In this document: positions 47,301 through 61,067 of the stretch, piece after piece
Numbering within the stretch: position 1 is the first letter of the stretch
Layout of the letters: each line of letters opens with the position of its first letter
From: Glossina fuscipes
Lineage: Eukaryota; Arthropoda; Insecta; Diptera; Glossinidae
NCBI RefSeq assembly: GCF_014805625.2
Contig: NW_023998440.1
Coordinates: forward strand, 1,462,621-1,526,620
DNA length: 64,000 bases
Reading direction: 5' to 3'
The notes under the pieces: model-generated
Database searches by the model: none
Seen by the model: only the letters and a program-made list of their open reading frames with translations
What the model was told of the DNA's origin: nothing
Program-made: the position numbers and the translations under genes

Positions 47301-50300
47301 TATGAGTCAAACATTTGTGATAGTTCGGTGCAACAATACCTAATTAAACCCTCAGTTAAAAACCGAACCGAATTGCCACTGATTGCTATTTGAGGACGAT
47401 GTTCCACTACTATTGCCGAGTTTCCGGAGTTCCAGATGCACACACAATTATTTTTTGCTTGTTAATCTAGCTAGAGAGACGAAAATGATTGTGATCACTT
47501 AAAATAATTACGTCAAAAAAATCGTGATTTTCGTCATTCTTTTCCATCATCCAATTACTGAATGTAATTCGAAATCCAAAAATTTAAATGAAATTTCTTG
47601 CTCAAAGGTGAAAAGCTCGCAAAGTTTTATATATTTTTAAATTCGTCTTGAGATCACAGCAGCACTGTTCCGACGACGAGCTCGTTTTCAAATCTTCTGA
47701 ATAAGCTTGACGTCATTTCATGTTTCAAAAAGGGACGAGATCAGCAGCGTGTGGTTCGAAAATTCACATATCTTTTAGTCGTTACGCTTTGTCAGGCGTT
47801 ACAAAATTCTTTGATACGAAGAGCCTATGCCGTTAGTAAACTTGAGATTGTTTATAGCAGTTCCACTTCTTTTTTTTAGTCCTTGCTCTTAATAGTTCTA
47901 CAATAGAGCACAGTTTTTCAAAAGCTCTCGTGGCCACACGTCCCACTTTGCTTTATTAATTCAACTTATTGACGTCCACTAACAGCGTCAACTATCCTCT
48001 CTTTAATGGTATTCGGTATGAGTTGCTATGAGTCATGCAGCTCATATTGCCTATAGAAGGTTCGAGACTTTTTAGATTAAATAGTATATGAGCATCGTGA
48101 ATTGCAAAAATCAATTCTTGCTTCAAAGAAATAAAAGTGTATTTTAAAATACTTAAGATGTTTGCAAAAGCGTATATATCATATCATTATGACACATGTT
48201 GTGCAATTGTTGTATGCATGTCTGAAATGAAGCCTGATTACGATCTTGAGGAAAACGAATATGCAGAAAAAAGCAAAGTCAAACGCAAGTGGGTATCGAA
48301 ACAGAATTCTATTCCATACCACATTATCCGGAGACAAGTCCGGGCAATGAGTTAAAAAAAATAAAACAAAATATTTGATAGTTGTGCTCAGTCGGGGTTG
48401 ACAATTAGTGGCTTGAACGTATGCTGGTTGATATGTTGCTGCCACAAATGCTAGTCATGTATGTACATCGTTAAACCTCGTTAGCTTATAAATATGTTGT
48501 TGCCAGTGTATGGTAAAAATGTATCTTGAACATCTTTGGTTGGATCTAACCAAGTGTCCCAGACTATAAAGAAAAATCAAGCAAGCACAGGTTGTTCATC
48601 CAAAGACAAATATACATGTACACACATATATATATACGTAAGTAAGGTATGGGTAAGCAACGCATAGCAGCATATCTGCCATTGAAAAGTGTTCGGTCAT
48701 TAACGCCATTAAACCAGTTCTGACATTTTAATTAAACTGCACACGCAAGGAAATGTTTAACAGAAAATGACAGCATAGACAACAAGCCGATTTAGTTCGA
48801 CTCGAGAAAATAACTATATATATAAACGTATATGTGCCTACATATATACATGTTTGTAAGCCGCCTTCAATGACAAAGGAACATACAAACGTTAAAACTC
48901 ACAACTGCCTAAAATAATGACCGACACCATCAACAACAATCATTGCTTAGGCTTAGCCACGTGAGGTAGGTATCTGTTGTCGTCGCAAATATATTCAATA
49001 ATTTCACAGTCATATCAAAGCCTCATTAAAACGATTCAACGCATTTATCACACAAGCCAATATTTACATGTTTCCTCAATACAAAGATAAATACAAACAC
49101 AAACACGCAGACGCACCGACGACATACATATGTTAAACCGGCATTTAATCTTAAAGCGCATCTGCTGATTTACGCACATGACAAGATCTTCTTAACTTTG
49201 ACCACGTTAAGCCCAAGTCCGAAAAGAAACGTCAGCAACAGCAACAAAAACATTATATCTGTGTCTAAATTTTGCTGATGGTGGCATTGAAAACTGAAAA
49301 AGAAAAAATAAAAACTAATAAATAAACAAAAAATCTTTGCTGACACCAGCCAGCTCTGTTCCCTTTCCTTTCTTTACCAGCTATATGCAGTAAAGTGCAA
49401 CAAGTGCTAACTTAAGACGTTGCTAACACATGGCATTATCATCAGTCAGTCGCAACACTCTTGCATAGCTTTCGATTACGCAGCATCCAAGTATCCGTTT
49501 CCCTCATTTTCTTATTCGCTCTTCCAACCACAAGATAATTTTTAAATGCACGTATAACTGCATGAATGCCTGCTTCCATATTCACATAGTGATCACATGC
49601 CATGGCGCGTTTATTATTATACAACATACATCCATTGAATTAACTATAAACGGTTGGCTGCTTAGTCGGCCGACTGGTATGCAGGAAAAAAAAAGAAAAA
49701 TCATTTGACTAGGAGTCGGTATTCTGCTGTCTATTTAGCTGTATGGTGCCGCGGTGCCACGGTCAATGCGAGCGTCAGCCTTCTGGGTTTTTAGTTTGAT
49801 AAATAAGCGATAATGTTTTATGATTATGGTAATAATTGCTAAGACTTGTTAAAAACAGAAAGACATCAAGTCATAAAAGTGATAAAACAAATTGGGTGGT
49901 TGTTAATGAAAAAAGAAAAGTACAAATTTCCAAAAAAGGAAACCATTTCAAGGCGACCCATTTATTAGCCCACAGTTAGTCAAAACTTGTAGCCGTAGTG
50001 TTCACAACTCAAATTCAATCAAAAACAACAAAAGTCAAAAAGTTAAATTGTCGTCCTCTACAACGTACCAGCGGCACGCAGGTTGCTTTCAAGGTCTTGC
50101 GTTGAAATCATGAAAATTTTACATAGATTTTCATTTTTATAATCACATGCTAAAGAGATTAAGTCTTTCTCAGTTGCCGTGCTACGGATCGCAGTAGATC
50201 ATCTTCCAAATCTTTAACAAACAATATTATATAAGTGCTACGGGTTGTTTGCGTGAAAGCGAGTTGCGTGCAGCTAACCTTTGGCACCTTCTCACCAGGC

Positions 50301-50600
50301 ATGACTTCGTCGAAACCTTTGCACCATGCAACCATGCAACTCATATCTTGCCGCAACCGTTCCGTTCGCCCTATTCACCGCAACCTGATCTCCAACTACT
50401 TTCGAAACCTAAAAACAAAAAATACGCACCAGGAACATTGCTTTCACACGATCGAAAAAGTTTAAGACGAATCGCGGTTCTTAAAAACCTTTCTGGATTT
50501 TATTACCTATTTTGAAAAGTCGACAAAAACAAGATTATTTTGAAATGAATAAAATAAATTTAGAACCAACCTTTTGTTTACAGTGTTGTACGCATGAGAA
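44383..50600. other. about 6.2 kb without a supportable gene
   Basis: Mostly AT-rich DNA. 44440-44760 and 45480-46110 are less AT-rich and may be old transposon sequence, but no motif supports this. The block at 50159-50515 has overlapping open frames on both strands (65-88 codons) without a recognised domain. (CA)/(TA) tracts occur near 48610-48640 and 48815-48855. Confidence 0.45.
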
Positions 50601-50998
50601 ATATACATAGGTTAGAGTGCGAATTGGTCTTTCGTTATTTCAATCGAGAGGAACTGCATTTGGAAAATAGATCAAAATTTTCAAAAGAACTTTGCCATAT
50701 TTTGCGACATCACAACGACGGTGGCAAAGCGCTTTAGAGACTTGTGATGAAATTCGTGCTGGTACTATGGAAATGCTTTATCAAAATAAAAAACGCGCAA
50801 ATGATGCTCTCGTTTTCCCCTAAAAATTTCGATGTTAAAGATGGATGTCGCTCTGGTCAACTAATCGTTGATAAAATCTATCAAGTAACACTTGATGAAA
50901 ACTGGTTCATAGTGAATGCTCGAATTATAATGGCGTATCACTTACGCCTCGATCTGCCGCCGAACTCAATCCCCCTTGTCGCTCTTCTTTATCCCTGA
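50601..50998 (+). pseudogene. mariner transposase N-terminal relic
   Basis: The frame 50744-50998 contains KNFDVKDGCRSGQLIVDKI followed by a diverged helix region. This matches the mariner DNA-binding linker (..NFDVKD.PRSGRP...VDKI...), with the usual GRP changed to GQL. Upstream, a different frame reads CDEIRAG, like the C.EI.AVYG segment that precedes the RWF motif, so there is a frame break near 50805-50820. No catalytic motifs follow. Dead relic. Confidence 0.6.
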
Positions 50999-51055
50999 CC
51001 ATCGTCATGTTTACATATACTTAGGAGCCATCCCTTGCTTGACAAGTCATAAAAA

Positions 51056-51470
51056 GACAAGTAAGAGGATTATATTCGCTCGTCGTTTACGCCAATCATC
51101 GTGATCCTAAAAAAAAATGGAAAAGAACTAAATCTTCGCGCTCGACAATATTAGGCGGGTGCGGCCGTGTTTTTCTATTTTCAAACCAAAAGTTGAAGTT
51201 TATATGCTGTAGCTGTTGTGCATTACGCTTACACTGCAGCGAGCAAAAAACACGGACAACAAGGATTTGCAGATTTTGTTACATGGACGTGTGGGCGTAT
51301 TCCTTTAAAATGTTTACGTCCGTTTATCCATTTTTCCGAACGGTAGAATGTTTACCCCAGCTACTACGCAGCTACGCAGGCAGAGAGACGGATCGAGCTT
51401 GCTTAGGCGCATTCCGAATTTGGAACTGCCAGTGAATTTATATAGTTTGTGAGGTTTTTGAACCATGAGT
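51056..51470 (+). mobile_element. family 2 repeat, 5' part
   Basis: Begins AGACAAGTAAGAGGATTATATTCG and ATCGTGATCC, contains ACATGGACGTGTGGGCGTAT (the GTGGGCG landmark) and GAGAGACGGATCGAGC. Most of the interior is diverged. Confidence 0.45.
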
Positions 51471-52139
51471 TTGTGCGCTATAAAGATTTTGAAAAAAATT
51501 AGTTTAGGACATTGAGTAGGCTTGGCCGATTTTTTCAAAAGTATTACACCATCGCACATAGCCATACTGTAACGTAAATCGATATTTCGTGAATTTTATG
51601 TTGTTTACTCGACTTAATAGCGATGTTTAGGACAGCGTAGGTTTGTTTACAAAATTGGGAAATCTATTTACAGATTAGATAGAGGAACTTATATTTACGA
51701 CGCTTTAATTCTCATCCTGGTCTTATCCGTTCGAATAATACAATTCAAATCTTTTGACTCGACTCTCATGACTCGGCTAATTCGACTAACTCTTCAACTC
51801 TTCTTATGACTCGTGACTCGCTTTTAGACCTTCTTGCGACTGGGTCTTAATTTCGCAAATATGCTGCTTATACACTCGTTCATCGCGACATTTCTAGTCC
51901 GTGTTTCCCGCTAAATTGCTGCCAATTTTTGTTAATCTGCTCGCTAGTCGCCAGCTGCATGACGCAGGTCATGTGTACTTGGTTTTCCCGTTTCTTCCGA
52001 AGTTGTTTAGAGAATCGACTGATTTCCATGAAAAATCAAATCATCAATAATGGCATTTGCGTTCAAGTTTTGCGTTCATTTATCGACTGTAGTTGGTGAG
52101 TAATGAGTACGAAACCAATATTTTATTCCTTTTGAAAGA

Positions 52140-52370
52140 CAAAGGTGTTCTCATTTTGCGTAGTATGGTAGGTGGTCCGTCGACCGATTTAGCCCATTTT
52201 AAATGCCAATCCGCATTCAAGAAGTTCCAATATTTCTGCCAAACTTGAAGTCTTCATAAGCTTCCTTTTGCAGACGGACGGACGGACGGGCATGTTTAAA
52301 TCGATTTAGAAGTTGGCGCTCATTAAAAATATATATACATCCCCCATCGTTCGGTGATAGGTATAAAAAT
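52140..52370 (+). mobile_element. family 2 repeat, 3' part
   Basis: GTAGGTGGTCCGTCGACCG, TTTAGCCCATTTTAAATGCC, AACTTGAAGTC, CAGACGGACGGACGGACGGG, CATGTTTAAATCGATTTAG and AAAATATATATACATCCCCC keep the order of the common fly repeat 3' half (AATCGGCCCATTTT, AAATTTGAAGT, GACGGACGGACATGGCTAAATCGACT, AATATATATACTTTATAG). It may belong to the same insertion as 51056-51470. Confidence 0.65.
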
Positions 52371-55300
52371 AATGATTATAACAGTAACGTATCAACGATA
52401 TCGTGGACCAAGCTGGATGAAGCTGGACAAACGATAATAAAGTCCCGATTGACACCTGAGCAGTTCGAACCCAGAGAGGCGGTCGATTTCATTCTCTATC
52501 GTCAACAACTAATGCGATTAAAGCACGCAACTGAAGGAATGTGTCTTGAACTAATTACTAGAAAAAGCATCGCCACGGTGTCGGAGACAAATGTCGTGAA
52601 TGAATATTTGTATGAAATTTTGATGCATTTATCCTATACGCTCTCTGCAGAACTCTCTTGTGGAAAGTTAGCTGTAAAAATAGGCCTTTGAGAATCAGTT
52701 GGCCCGGCCTATTGTCCTGAAATCTCGGCAATTTTACAATGACGGTACCACGGTTTTATTAGCAAAATGGCAAAAGATTGTCGGTCATAGTGGAAAATAT
52801 TGTTTGGATAGAATTCATTGAAAATTTAAGAAAAAGAATTTGTGTTTGAATTTTTTGGGGAAAAACGACACGAAATATTTCTTTTACCTGACATCTTATT
52901 ATAGTCAAGCCCTTAAACATTCAGTTGAGTTTCGATGTTAACGTGTGAATAACGCATAAGAGGAAAATATAAGATTAAATTCAACTTTCTAAAGCACTTT
53001 TTTAGGAAAAGTAGAAATGTTATAAGTTTTCCTCCTCTGATTACACTTAGATTTCTGGACCAATTTAACGGATTTTTAAAGTATTGCTGATTACAGATTG
53101 AGATTAATATAATTTTTTTAAGCCTGTATATAGAAACAGCATTCACGACATCAAAAACCATCTCAAAGAATGCGTAACGACAGGAAGTCGAAAAGCCGGG
53201 CGCTTATAGGTATCTCGACTCTCTTATGTCTTATACTATTCATGCAAATCAAGTGTAACGCAGGTTAATGTTATAGCATTGAACTTGTTGAGCTATGGCT
53301 TAAGATTTCTGGCATTTTCGAAATTCTTTTATTTCTAATGTTATTGTTGTTTTACTCAGGAATTGCTTGACTAATGGCTTTTTTTTATAAAAAGAAATTA
53401 TTCAAGCAAAGTTTTTATTCGATAATTATAACACAGTAACAAAGAATTTTCATTTAGAGACAACATGACCGACATTGGTTTTAATTTATATACAACACCA
53501 ATATTTATTTAAGAATGAAATTTCTATACATAAATCAAATGATCTGTCATACTAAACCGTTGTTACATTCTCAAATTCAGTTTCTGTTGCTTTTTGAAGA
53601 TTTACTAGGATACCGCATGCAGCCAAACCCAGATATCATACTAAAATAATCATAACAACATAACATCATCAGAAACAACAATGCATCATTTTAAAGCTTT
53701 GTAAACCATTTTTGCAAAGTTTTATTTTGCACTCTCCAACAAAATTAAATGTTAACGGTTCTAATTTTCTTCTCTTTTCTATCTATTATATACTCCCATA
53801 AATACATGTAGTATTAAATAAGGCGTTATATGAATTGCAAAAACAACAAGAACACAAGACATACTATAACGTAACAAGTAATGATTGTCGGTTTCATGGA
53901 ATCATGCCAATACGTTACGATACCTAGTAACATGTTGCCTGCAGCTATTTTAAGAGGTCATACTCCTTCATATGCTGCATAACAAAAGCAAAATATCCAA
54001 AAAAACGAGGTAAAAATTGGCGCACCTTGTCCTGGGAATATAATGATTTAAAGCTTATTATTCATTGTAGGTAATCGTTAGTATGTTCAGCATATGGATA
54101 CAATGCTATGTTCATATATAATATGTGGATGTTGTTGCATACAAATAGGTTGCACATATATATATCTATATATTATATATTTATATATGTATACATATAA
54201 AACTACTTATGCACATTCATATACAGACATATTCCATTTAGAAATATTTTCCTCAAAAGTATCCATCAATATGGGAATCAATCGAAAAATTTCTTCATAA
54301 ATATTTTCATCAAGTATTGTCTGCAATTTGCTATTGCTCTTAACTGCTTACTATTATTGTTGTTAGTTAGTGTGGTGCGATTAGAATTCTTTTTTCTTAG
54401 TAACTTTTAAATGCTAGTCATGCTTAGTGTACAATTTCGTATATGAAAATTCATACGAGGGCAGGTCGAAGAGTTTTAAGCTTCAAATCGAAGTTATCAT
54501 GTCCCTCAGTTAACCAAAAACCATTTCAACAGCCGAAAACATAAAGAGGGTGCGACACAATGAAGTTAAGCAACAATAACCACTCTACTTGAATTTCTTT
54601 TTACGGGGCCTATAAGGCTCTTTACGCTCCAGCGTGAGCAGTAAAAACGTCTTCAGCTTGGGTTATACGAAGTATGAAAACTTGGTTTTCCATTTATAGA
54701 ATGACCTTTAAGTTGCTCCAGAGTGGCATGAAACGGTACCTTAACATGTCTACGACAAACGATATATGCCATATAATTGATTGTGTATCGTCATAAGCCA
54801 CCTACGAACGGTTTAAAGCAAAAATATATCAATTAAAAATATTATATTCGGGCGTGGTCCCATCTTCTATCTTAGAGAGAAATCTCCAAAATAAAAAAAT
54901 TATCTCACATTATATTGGGTAGACATAGATGATTCGTTCCCCCTTGTTATATAATATCATCTACAGGCTGTATGCACAAATTTTTACCATTACGATCGTT
55001 GCAGTTATGAGCAACACTTAAAAAGCCAAATATCCTATAACAGGCTGACTTCTTATTTTGGTCCTACAACCGATATTGCTCCTTCTTGATTTCAATCTGC
55101 ATTCAACGAGCTGTTCATATTAGCGGACGGTGTCTTAATTTTTGCGGCCGGAAGGATGCTTACCGCATACGTTCACATAGCCGGGCCTCAATTTGGTCCT
55201 TATTAAGAGTTCACATACGTTATGAGGTAAAGGTTACTCTTGCATGTTGCAAACGTTTTGACAAAATGAATATACTATGTATATATACTTCGGTGTTCAA

Positions 55301-57690
55301 TGTCCTTCCCTAGGACTTTTAGACAAATAAGCAATAATTTTGCCTTGAAAATGTTACTAAAGATTGTTTTTTCTACGTCTCAATTTGATCTTTGCATATG
55401 AGTGTTTAATCATTCTTAATTACTTTTGTCCCAAAATTGAAGAAAAATAAGATTTTATTGGCACCTAAGGGATTGTTGTCCATGATAACCCCTACATTGT
55501 AAGGGATCTGAAAAATGAATAAAAATTGCTACAAAGTTACGAGAAAATATTTAATTGTCAAAGCGTTATTTTCGTTATAAAATAGAAAAAAATTCTCTTC
55601 TGTTATTATAGAAACGCTTATATCGCATAATATTAATTATAAGAAACGCAGTTCAAAAAATGGTCCTATCCCATTCGCACTTGGCTCATTTACTTACTAA
55701 GTCAAAATTTTGTTTTTATCGAATTAAAAAAAAAATTAAAAATAGCAAAGTGTTTCTTAAACAATGAATTTTTCCAATTTAAAGTTTTACTTGGGGAGTT
55801 GGTGTGAAAATAGGCCCTTCCAATTTATGTTCAATACGCGTAACCATCAAGCCAGAAAATGGCAGTACACCAAATTTCATCTAAATACTTGGAAAATTGC
55901 TAAGTCGTGTTGAAATTGTTCATCAAATGATTCTGAATTGATTCGTACGACGGAACTACATCAAGTCCACCTGTTTGTTCCCTATATCCGCACAAAGATA
56001 ACTGCATATAAAGCTCCAAAATTGTCGGTGACCATTACTTATAGGGAAAGACTTTTAAACACTTGTAATAAATTTTTGTCTGCGTGGTCTAGTCTTGAAG
56101 ATGTCGATAGGTTTTCGTACCAAAGAGATCACAGAAAACCTTTTTGTGGTTTTCAGTTTCTGTTAAGCTCTTCTTAATCGACCAAGAAAATTTTAAATTT
56201 TTTGTATTTATTTTGGTGATGCCACGATGCGAATTACGGGCCCCTTTGATTCCTCTGAGAGAAATGATTAATTTTTTTTTTCTTTTGTTTTTATATGACC
56301 AAATACTCAGGAAATGGCTCCTATTCATGTAGTACAGTGACGGTTGAAAAGAAGTGAGGAAAGGTAAATAGATAAGGAAACGGCCGCGGCCTAGTCTGTG
56401 TGTACCCTTTACTGACACAGCCTTGTTAGCCGTGATTCTTGATTACTAGGCCACTCACGTGGTCAACCACGTGTTGATATGCTCTTGCCACAAGCAGCCT
56501 AGAAAATGAAAATGTTGCACACATGTCGCATTCAGTGAAGATCTTAAACGGTCTCACAGCTTCTGCGAAAATGACTGGTGGGGATACTACCTGCAATTGC
56601 ATCAATGGTAATCTTTTTGAACTGTACTTAAATGCGACAGTTTGCCCTGCCCGTACGTTGGCGCAGAATCAGTTGTATTTTTCTGAAAGTTCTTTCAATT
56701 CAATGGTCTTTACCATACTAATTAGCCTCTCATATCGAACTGCGTTTAATCGATTTCAGCCTATTCATGACTACTTGCGCTCGATTCATGTAGTGCTTGC
56801 CTGTAATCTCCGCTACTTTTGAAGATATTTCAGTTTACTGGTTTTAACAAAGCCCCTCCTCCCAAAGTTCCCTAACAATTTTTTTAAGCTAAATTTTCTT
56901 AACTAATATGATAGTTAATATGTGAATTATGACCGAAAATTAAACTATGCAACGCAGGACGAACAACAGTTTTAGGCAAGTTGAAAGAAAACTACAATAT
57001 GTATTCAGTGCTTAGATAGCTATACACTATACAATACCACAATTTGTGTCAACAACATACTTTTAAAAACGATCGAGGCAGAATTTAATTCTCAACCGAT
57101 GAGCGGTCTCACTCACGACTGAACTAGCCGACATTGTTGTCAAAATATAAATGGCTAAGACTTTCTCAACTACCGTCGTATGGATTGCCTACATAATTAT
57201 TGCGATTTGCAATAGATAACAGTAATAAGAATAATGTTTTAATAATCTTTGCTATCGAAATAATTTCGCATTCGAATCGAATCATTTTTGTAAAATTCTA
57301 TAAATGAAATAAACATCTTTCAGTATTCTTGAAAACCCAACTTTCGGGAGATGGGAAAATCCCTTTGGAATATTACTTTTGTAGATGTTTACATAGCCAA
57401 AGACCTCCTAATAACAATCTCAATGTTTTCTAGATTAATTAGAATCTAGTTTCATTTCCCATCAGCGGAAATCATCGCTTTGGAGGTATGGCCCTTTTGC
57501 GTAACGTAAAGTAAACGTAAATCATTTGAATTGTTTCCTATGCACAACATACGTATATGAAAGAGCAATGCCGCCATTTCGTCTGCTAGACTCTTGGCAT
57601 GAAAAGGAATTTTAAAATTAATACCTTCTTTGCATTACACAAGTACGTTACCACGACATAATATAGATTTCTATTTTCCCTTCTTTCCTA
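52371..57690. other. about 5.3 kb without a supportable gene
   Basis: AT-rich sequence. Frames of 75-109 codons (52449-52691, 55086-55313, 55938-56418 on both strands, 56523-56822) were read and show no known motif, signal peptide or splice context that would support a gene. TA-rich stretch near 54157-54195. Confidence 0.5.
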
Positions 57691-57770
57691 GCTCTCTCCA
57701 TCGCTCACTCTATCTCTCTCTGTCTCTCTATCGGTCTGTCTCGCTCTCTTTTCATTTGTTTTTGTTATTG
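57691..57770. repeat. pyrimidine-rich (TC)n/(TCTG)n stretch
   Basis: CTCTCTCCATCGCTCACTC and CTCTCTCTGTCTCTCTATCGG form a degenerate CT tract, GAGA-like on the minus strand. Confidence 0.75.
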
Positions 57771-59036
57771 AATACGCAAATTCATTTTTCATTCTTTTGT
57801 TGTTAATCGAGAACTGTGTAGAGAACGATACAAGAGGCATCTGCCGCACTAACTGAAAGGATATTTTATTAGTGTTTTCAGTTGTTGCCTCGTTTGCCTC
57901 ACTTTTATTGCTTTTGTTTTCTTATTGTTTTTTTTTTTTGTTTTTTCAATTTTTAGTGGCGCTTTTATTTGTCTTTAAACAAAAAGGAAAATATATATCA
58001 TTGACATCGATACGAACGTATACAAAGTGCACATTTTTGTCTGTCCATATGTATGTTCGTCTGTCTGTCCGTATTGTCCTTCTATCTGTCTGTTGATTGT
58101 TTTCGCATAACATAAATAAATGAAAACAATTTTCGTGGATAGCGTTGTTGCATTGTTGGTGGTTTTCTTTAAAGCTCTTTCATTCACATACTGTACACGT
58201 ATATATATATCTGTATATGTATTCATATACATACGCATAAACATATATATGCATTTAAAAAGTGCACTTAAGCGCCATATGTGAATACGTAGAATTTGGT
58301 ATTTGTGCCTGACTGAATGAGTGAATTGAAGGACTGACTGACCGAATGAACACAAACAAACGCAGACCGGATGATTTTTATGTGAGTTTTGACATTTTTG
58401 AGAAATCGTTTTATGTTAATGAGTTTTTTTTTTTTTTTTTCTTCTTTTTTTTTGCAATTTTTAAAGATGATTGAAATAAGCTTTGGATTTTGCATGTTAG
58501 CGTGCAATAGCTTTTATCGGCAATAAATGTAAAATGTGTTATCATGAGTGGTTAAATGTTTATAAAACGACTTTAACAGATTGCATCTGTCTTTGGCATT
58601 GGGAACCATGGCCTTTGCTAAGATACGGGCTGTTTAGAAATTGGAATGGGTTTGAGCGACTGGCAAAGTTCACTTTGAGTACAATTTGTAATAAGTTTGA
58701 AATATGCTTATTGACTGAACTCAAGCTATACCAGGCTCATTTCATCCACTTTTACTATTACAAGTCAAGTTACTACGCCACTTCTAGTGGATCTAATTGC
58801 AAGATGTCATGAATGCGTCTTTTTTCGATTTATTAATAAATTCGTAAAACAATATTAAGAGCACATATTGCAATAATATTTATTCCGCTTAAGCGGAAAA
58901 ACCAAAAAAGAGGGTTAGTCCGTAAAATTAAAAGGCCATTGTATATCTGATATGATCAAAAACTAAGAAGAATTTTCAAACTCTGCGCCATGGTTTCGTT
59001 TAGTCTCTATAGCGAGTTTATTTATTTATTGTTTTT
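57771..59036. other. no gene; simple repeats
   Basis: T-runs near 57922 and 58425-58450 and a (TA)/(CATA) stretch at 58198-58260. The frames at 57872-58507 are low-complexity. 58534-58812 (+, 92 codons, Trp/Tyr-rich) has no recognised motif. Confidence 0.5.
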
Positions 59037-59290
59037 ATATCCTACACTGTTTATGGTACCGGATATATTAAGTTTGCGCGGACGTGAGCAACACGAAGAA
59101 GGGGTTAAGATAGGTCCACCTTTTATTAGACCAATCGATCCGGTCTGTTTATCTGTCCACGTAATTTTCAATTTTAATTTTCAAGCAACAAGCCGCAGTC
59201 CTTGAGATATTTTTTGAAGTCAAGAATATTTTCTACGAAAGCTGACGCTCTGCATAGTAAAAAAAGTATACTTTTTCGCCGTTGCACTTG
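59037..59290 (+). mobile_element. family 1 repeat, 5' half (copy 9)
   Basis: ATATCCTACACTG, GGATATATTAAGTTTGCGCGG, ACGTGAGCAACACGAAGAAGG, GGTCCACCTTTTATTAGACC, CCGCAGTCCTTGAGATATTTT. It loses similarity after a diverged CTTTTTCGCC block. Confidence 0.72.
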
Positions 59291-60415
59291 TTCGCACCTG
59301 TCGAGCGAAAGACCAGCAGATAAGTTGTCGCTGTGGAATGGATTTTAAAAATGAAAGCATACTTTTTGAAGAGAAAGCAAAAATTCTCGCAATTTTTTGA
59401 TCATAAGTAGATTATTTTTTTAGCGGTGAGTGTTTCAGCCAACACCAAAGCTTGCCTATCCATTATCGTTACTAATGATTAATGGGATCTCGAAAAGTAA
59501 CATTTCCATTAACCAGCTTTTGACTTACAGTCAAGTTTTTCTTAAGGTTTTTAGAAATCGTCTTAAATGCTTCGTTTAACTTTTTTTATTCCCAATTTTC
59601 TTGTAAAAAGTCTTCTTTTAAAAAGTTTCTACACGTTTTGCAGTTTGCTTTGCTTTATTCTGTTATTGTTGGGATTTCTTTGTCACATAAAATGTTTACA
59701 TGAATGTTAACGTATACACATCCATTTTCCTGTCGCCCACTTAATTACATAACAAACTTAAACACGAACATGATACGATATGCATACGCACAACCTTACC
59801 AATGTATATTGTAGTTGCATGTAGAAAGCATTATAACTATATTTGTAACAACATGTGTAAGCACATTGTGTAGTTTTCAGTGGATAAGCGCATACGTATG
59901 TCTGTATATCTGTTTTTGCTTTCCTGTTGGTTATATTCATGCTGTTACGTTATATAAGTTAAGCTTTAACGCAAATACATCTTTTTAGGAAAAATTTCAA
60001 CTTGTCTTCATTTGCTTTTTTCAGGATTGTAAAGAATTATGGAAAACATTTAAATACGAATATGTAAAGCATGTGTATGTATGCGAATATGTGCGCAAAC
60101 TGTGTATTCATTGTGTCGGTAAAAACTTCAAACTAAATAAATATTAAGAAGCAAATATCAAATAAAACGACACCAACAATAACAAGAACAAATCAGCAAT
60201 GTCACCCAACATCAGCAGCAAAGCTGCTTAGAAGCATCGCTTGCATCTGTATGAAAATACACATATTTGGGTACATTGAAGTATGTGTTACAAATAAAAA
60301 CTGCATTATGTTGGTAAGAAAATAATGTCGGTTTTGTTAGGTATAAAGTAAAGTTATGTTTGCTGCTTAACCGTCCACAAATGCGTGTCGCATTCTATAT
60401 AAATCCAATTCCTTT
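59291..60415. other. no gene seen
   Basis: AT-rich unique sequence with short CATA/TATG-rich stretches around 59760-59930 and 60060-60100. No coding signal. Confidence 0.5.
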
Positions 60416-61067
60416 TTTACACGGTATAGTGGCATTTCTTTAGAAATCCGTGCAAAGAAAATCGTGTCAAAAAATTAACGCAACACATGGCAAATTTGGT
60501 GATGCGGTTCACAATTTTGAAAAATCGTGTAAGATGAAAAAAGAGTATATATGTTTTTTGGAAAGACCGCGTAAAAAAATTAATAATGAAATCCATATTA
60601 AATATTTATAAAATAAAAACAATTCCCTTTCATTACAAAAAACAAATTGAAATTAGCGTATAGTGAAAATTCAGTCCATAAGTATATACAAAAAATTTAA
60701 TTGAAACTAGTATAGGAATGAAAATCGCTTTCCCAACTGATATCAACTACTACTTGACAAGCTACTACTGCTACTTGATGACAAGCGTGCACGTTTATTA
60801 CGAACTGGATCAAATATGCTATCATCAGTAGATACGTCGGCAGAACGTGTCGGGTTTGATTCGAATGAAATTCTTCAAGTGTGTGGACATAAATCGTATG
60901 ACTTCTGATCATAGTGTTCCCTCAGTAGTATTTGCGCGCTGTGAAAATTATTATTAATTTATTTGTTTTTAATTCGTGCTACAGCAAAAAATTCGCGTAA
61001 AAAAGTGTATTTGCTCTCATTTGTGAATCGCGCTATTTCAGAATCGCATAGAAGAAGACCGTGTAAA
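60416..61067. mobile_element. 652-bp element with 10-bp inverted ends
   Basis: TTTACACGGT at 60416-60425 and its exact complement ACCGTGTAAA at 61058-61067 bound a segment rich in the related motif (C/T)CG(T/C)G(T/C)AA (CCGTGCAAA, TCGTGTCAAAA, TCGTGTAAG, CCGCGTAAAAA, TTCGCGTAAAAA). Repeated subterminal motifs of this kind are typical of non-autonomous DNA transposons. If the true ends are CACGGT, the flank is TA on both sides, as for Tc1/mariner/pogo elements. Inside, 60741-60905 is an open frame of 55 codons without ATG containing TSAERVGFDSNEILQVCGHK, which looks protein-like but is not recognised. Confidence 0.5.

Noticed and set aside
48960..48975. TGAGGTAGGTATC, resembling the let-7 start
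   Set aside because: Similarity ends after eight bases and there is no precursor-like hairpin.
51193..51565. Frames of 80-83 codons on both strands
   Set aside because: They overlap the family 2 repeat and have no protein motif.
56089..56418. 109-codon minus frame
   Set aside because: Lys/Arg-rich reading of AT-rich DNA overlapping other frames on both strands; no domain recognised.
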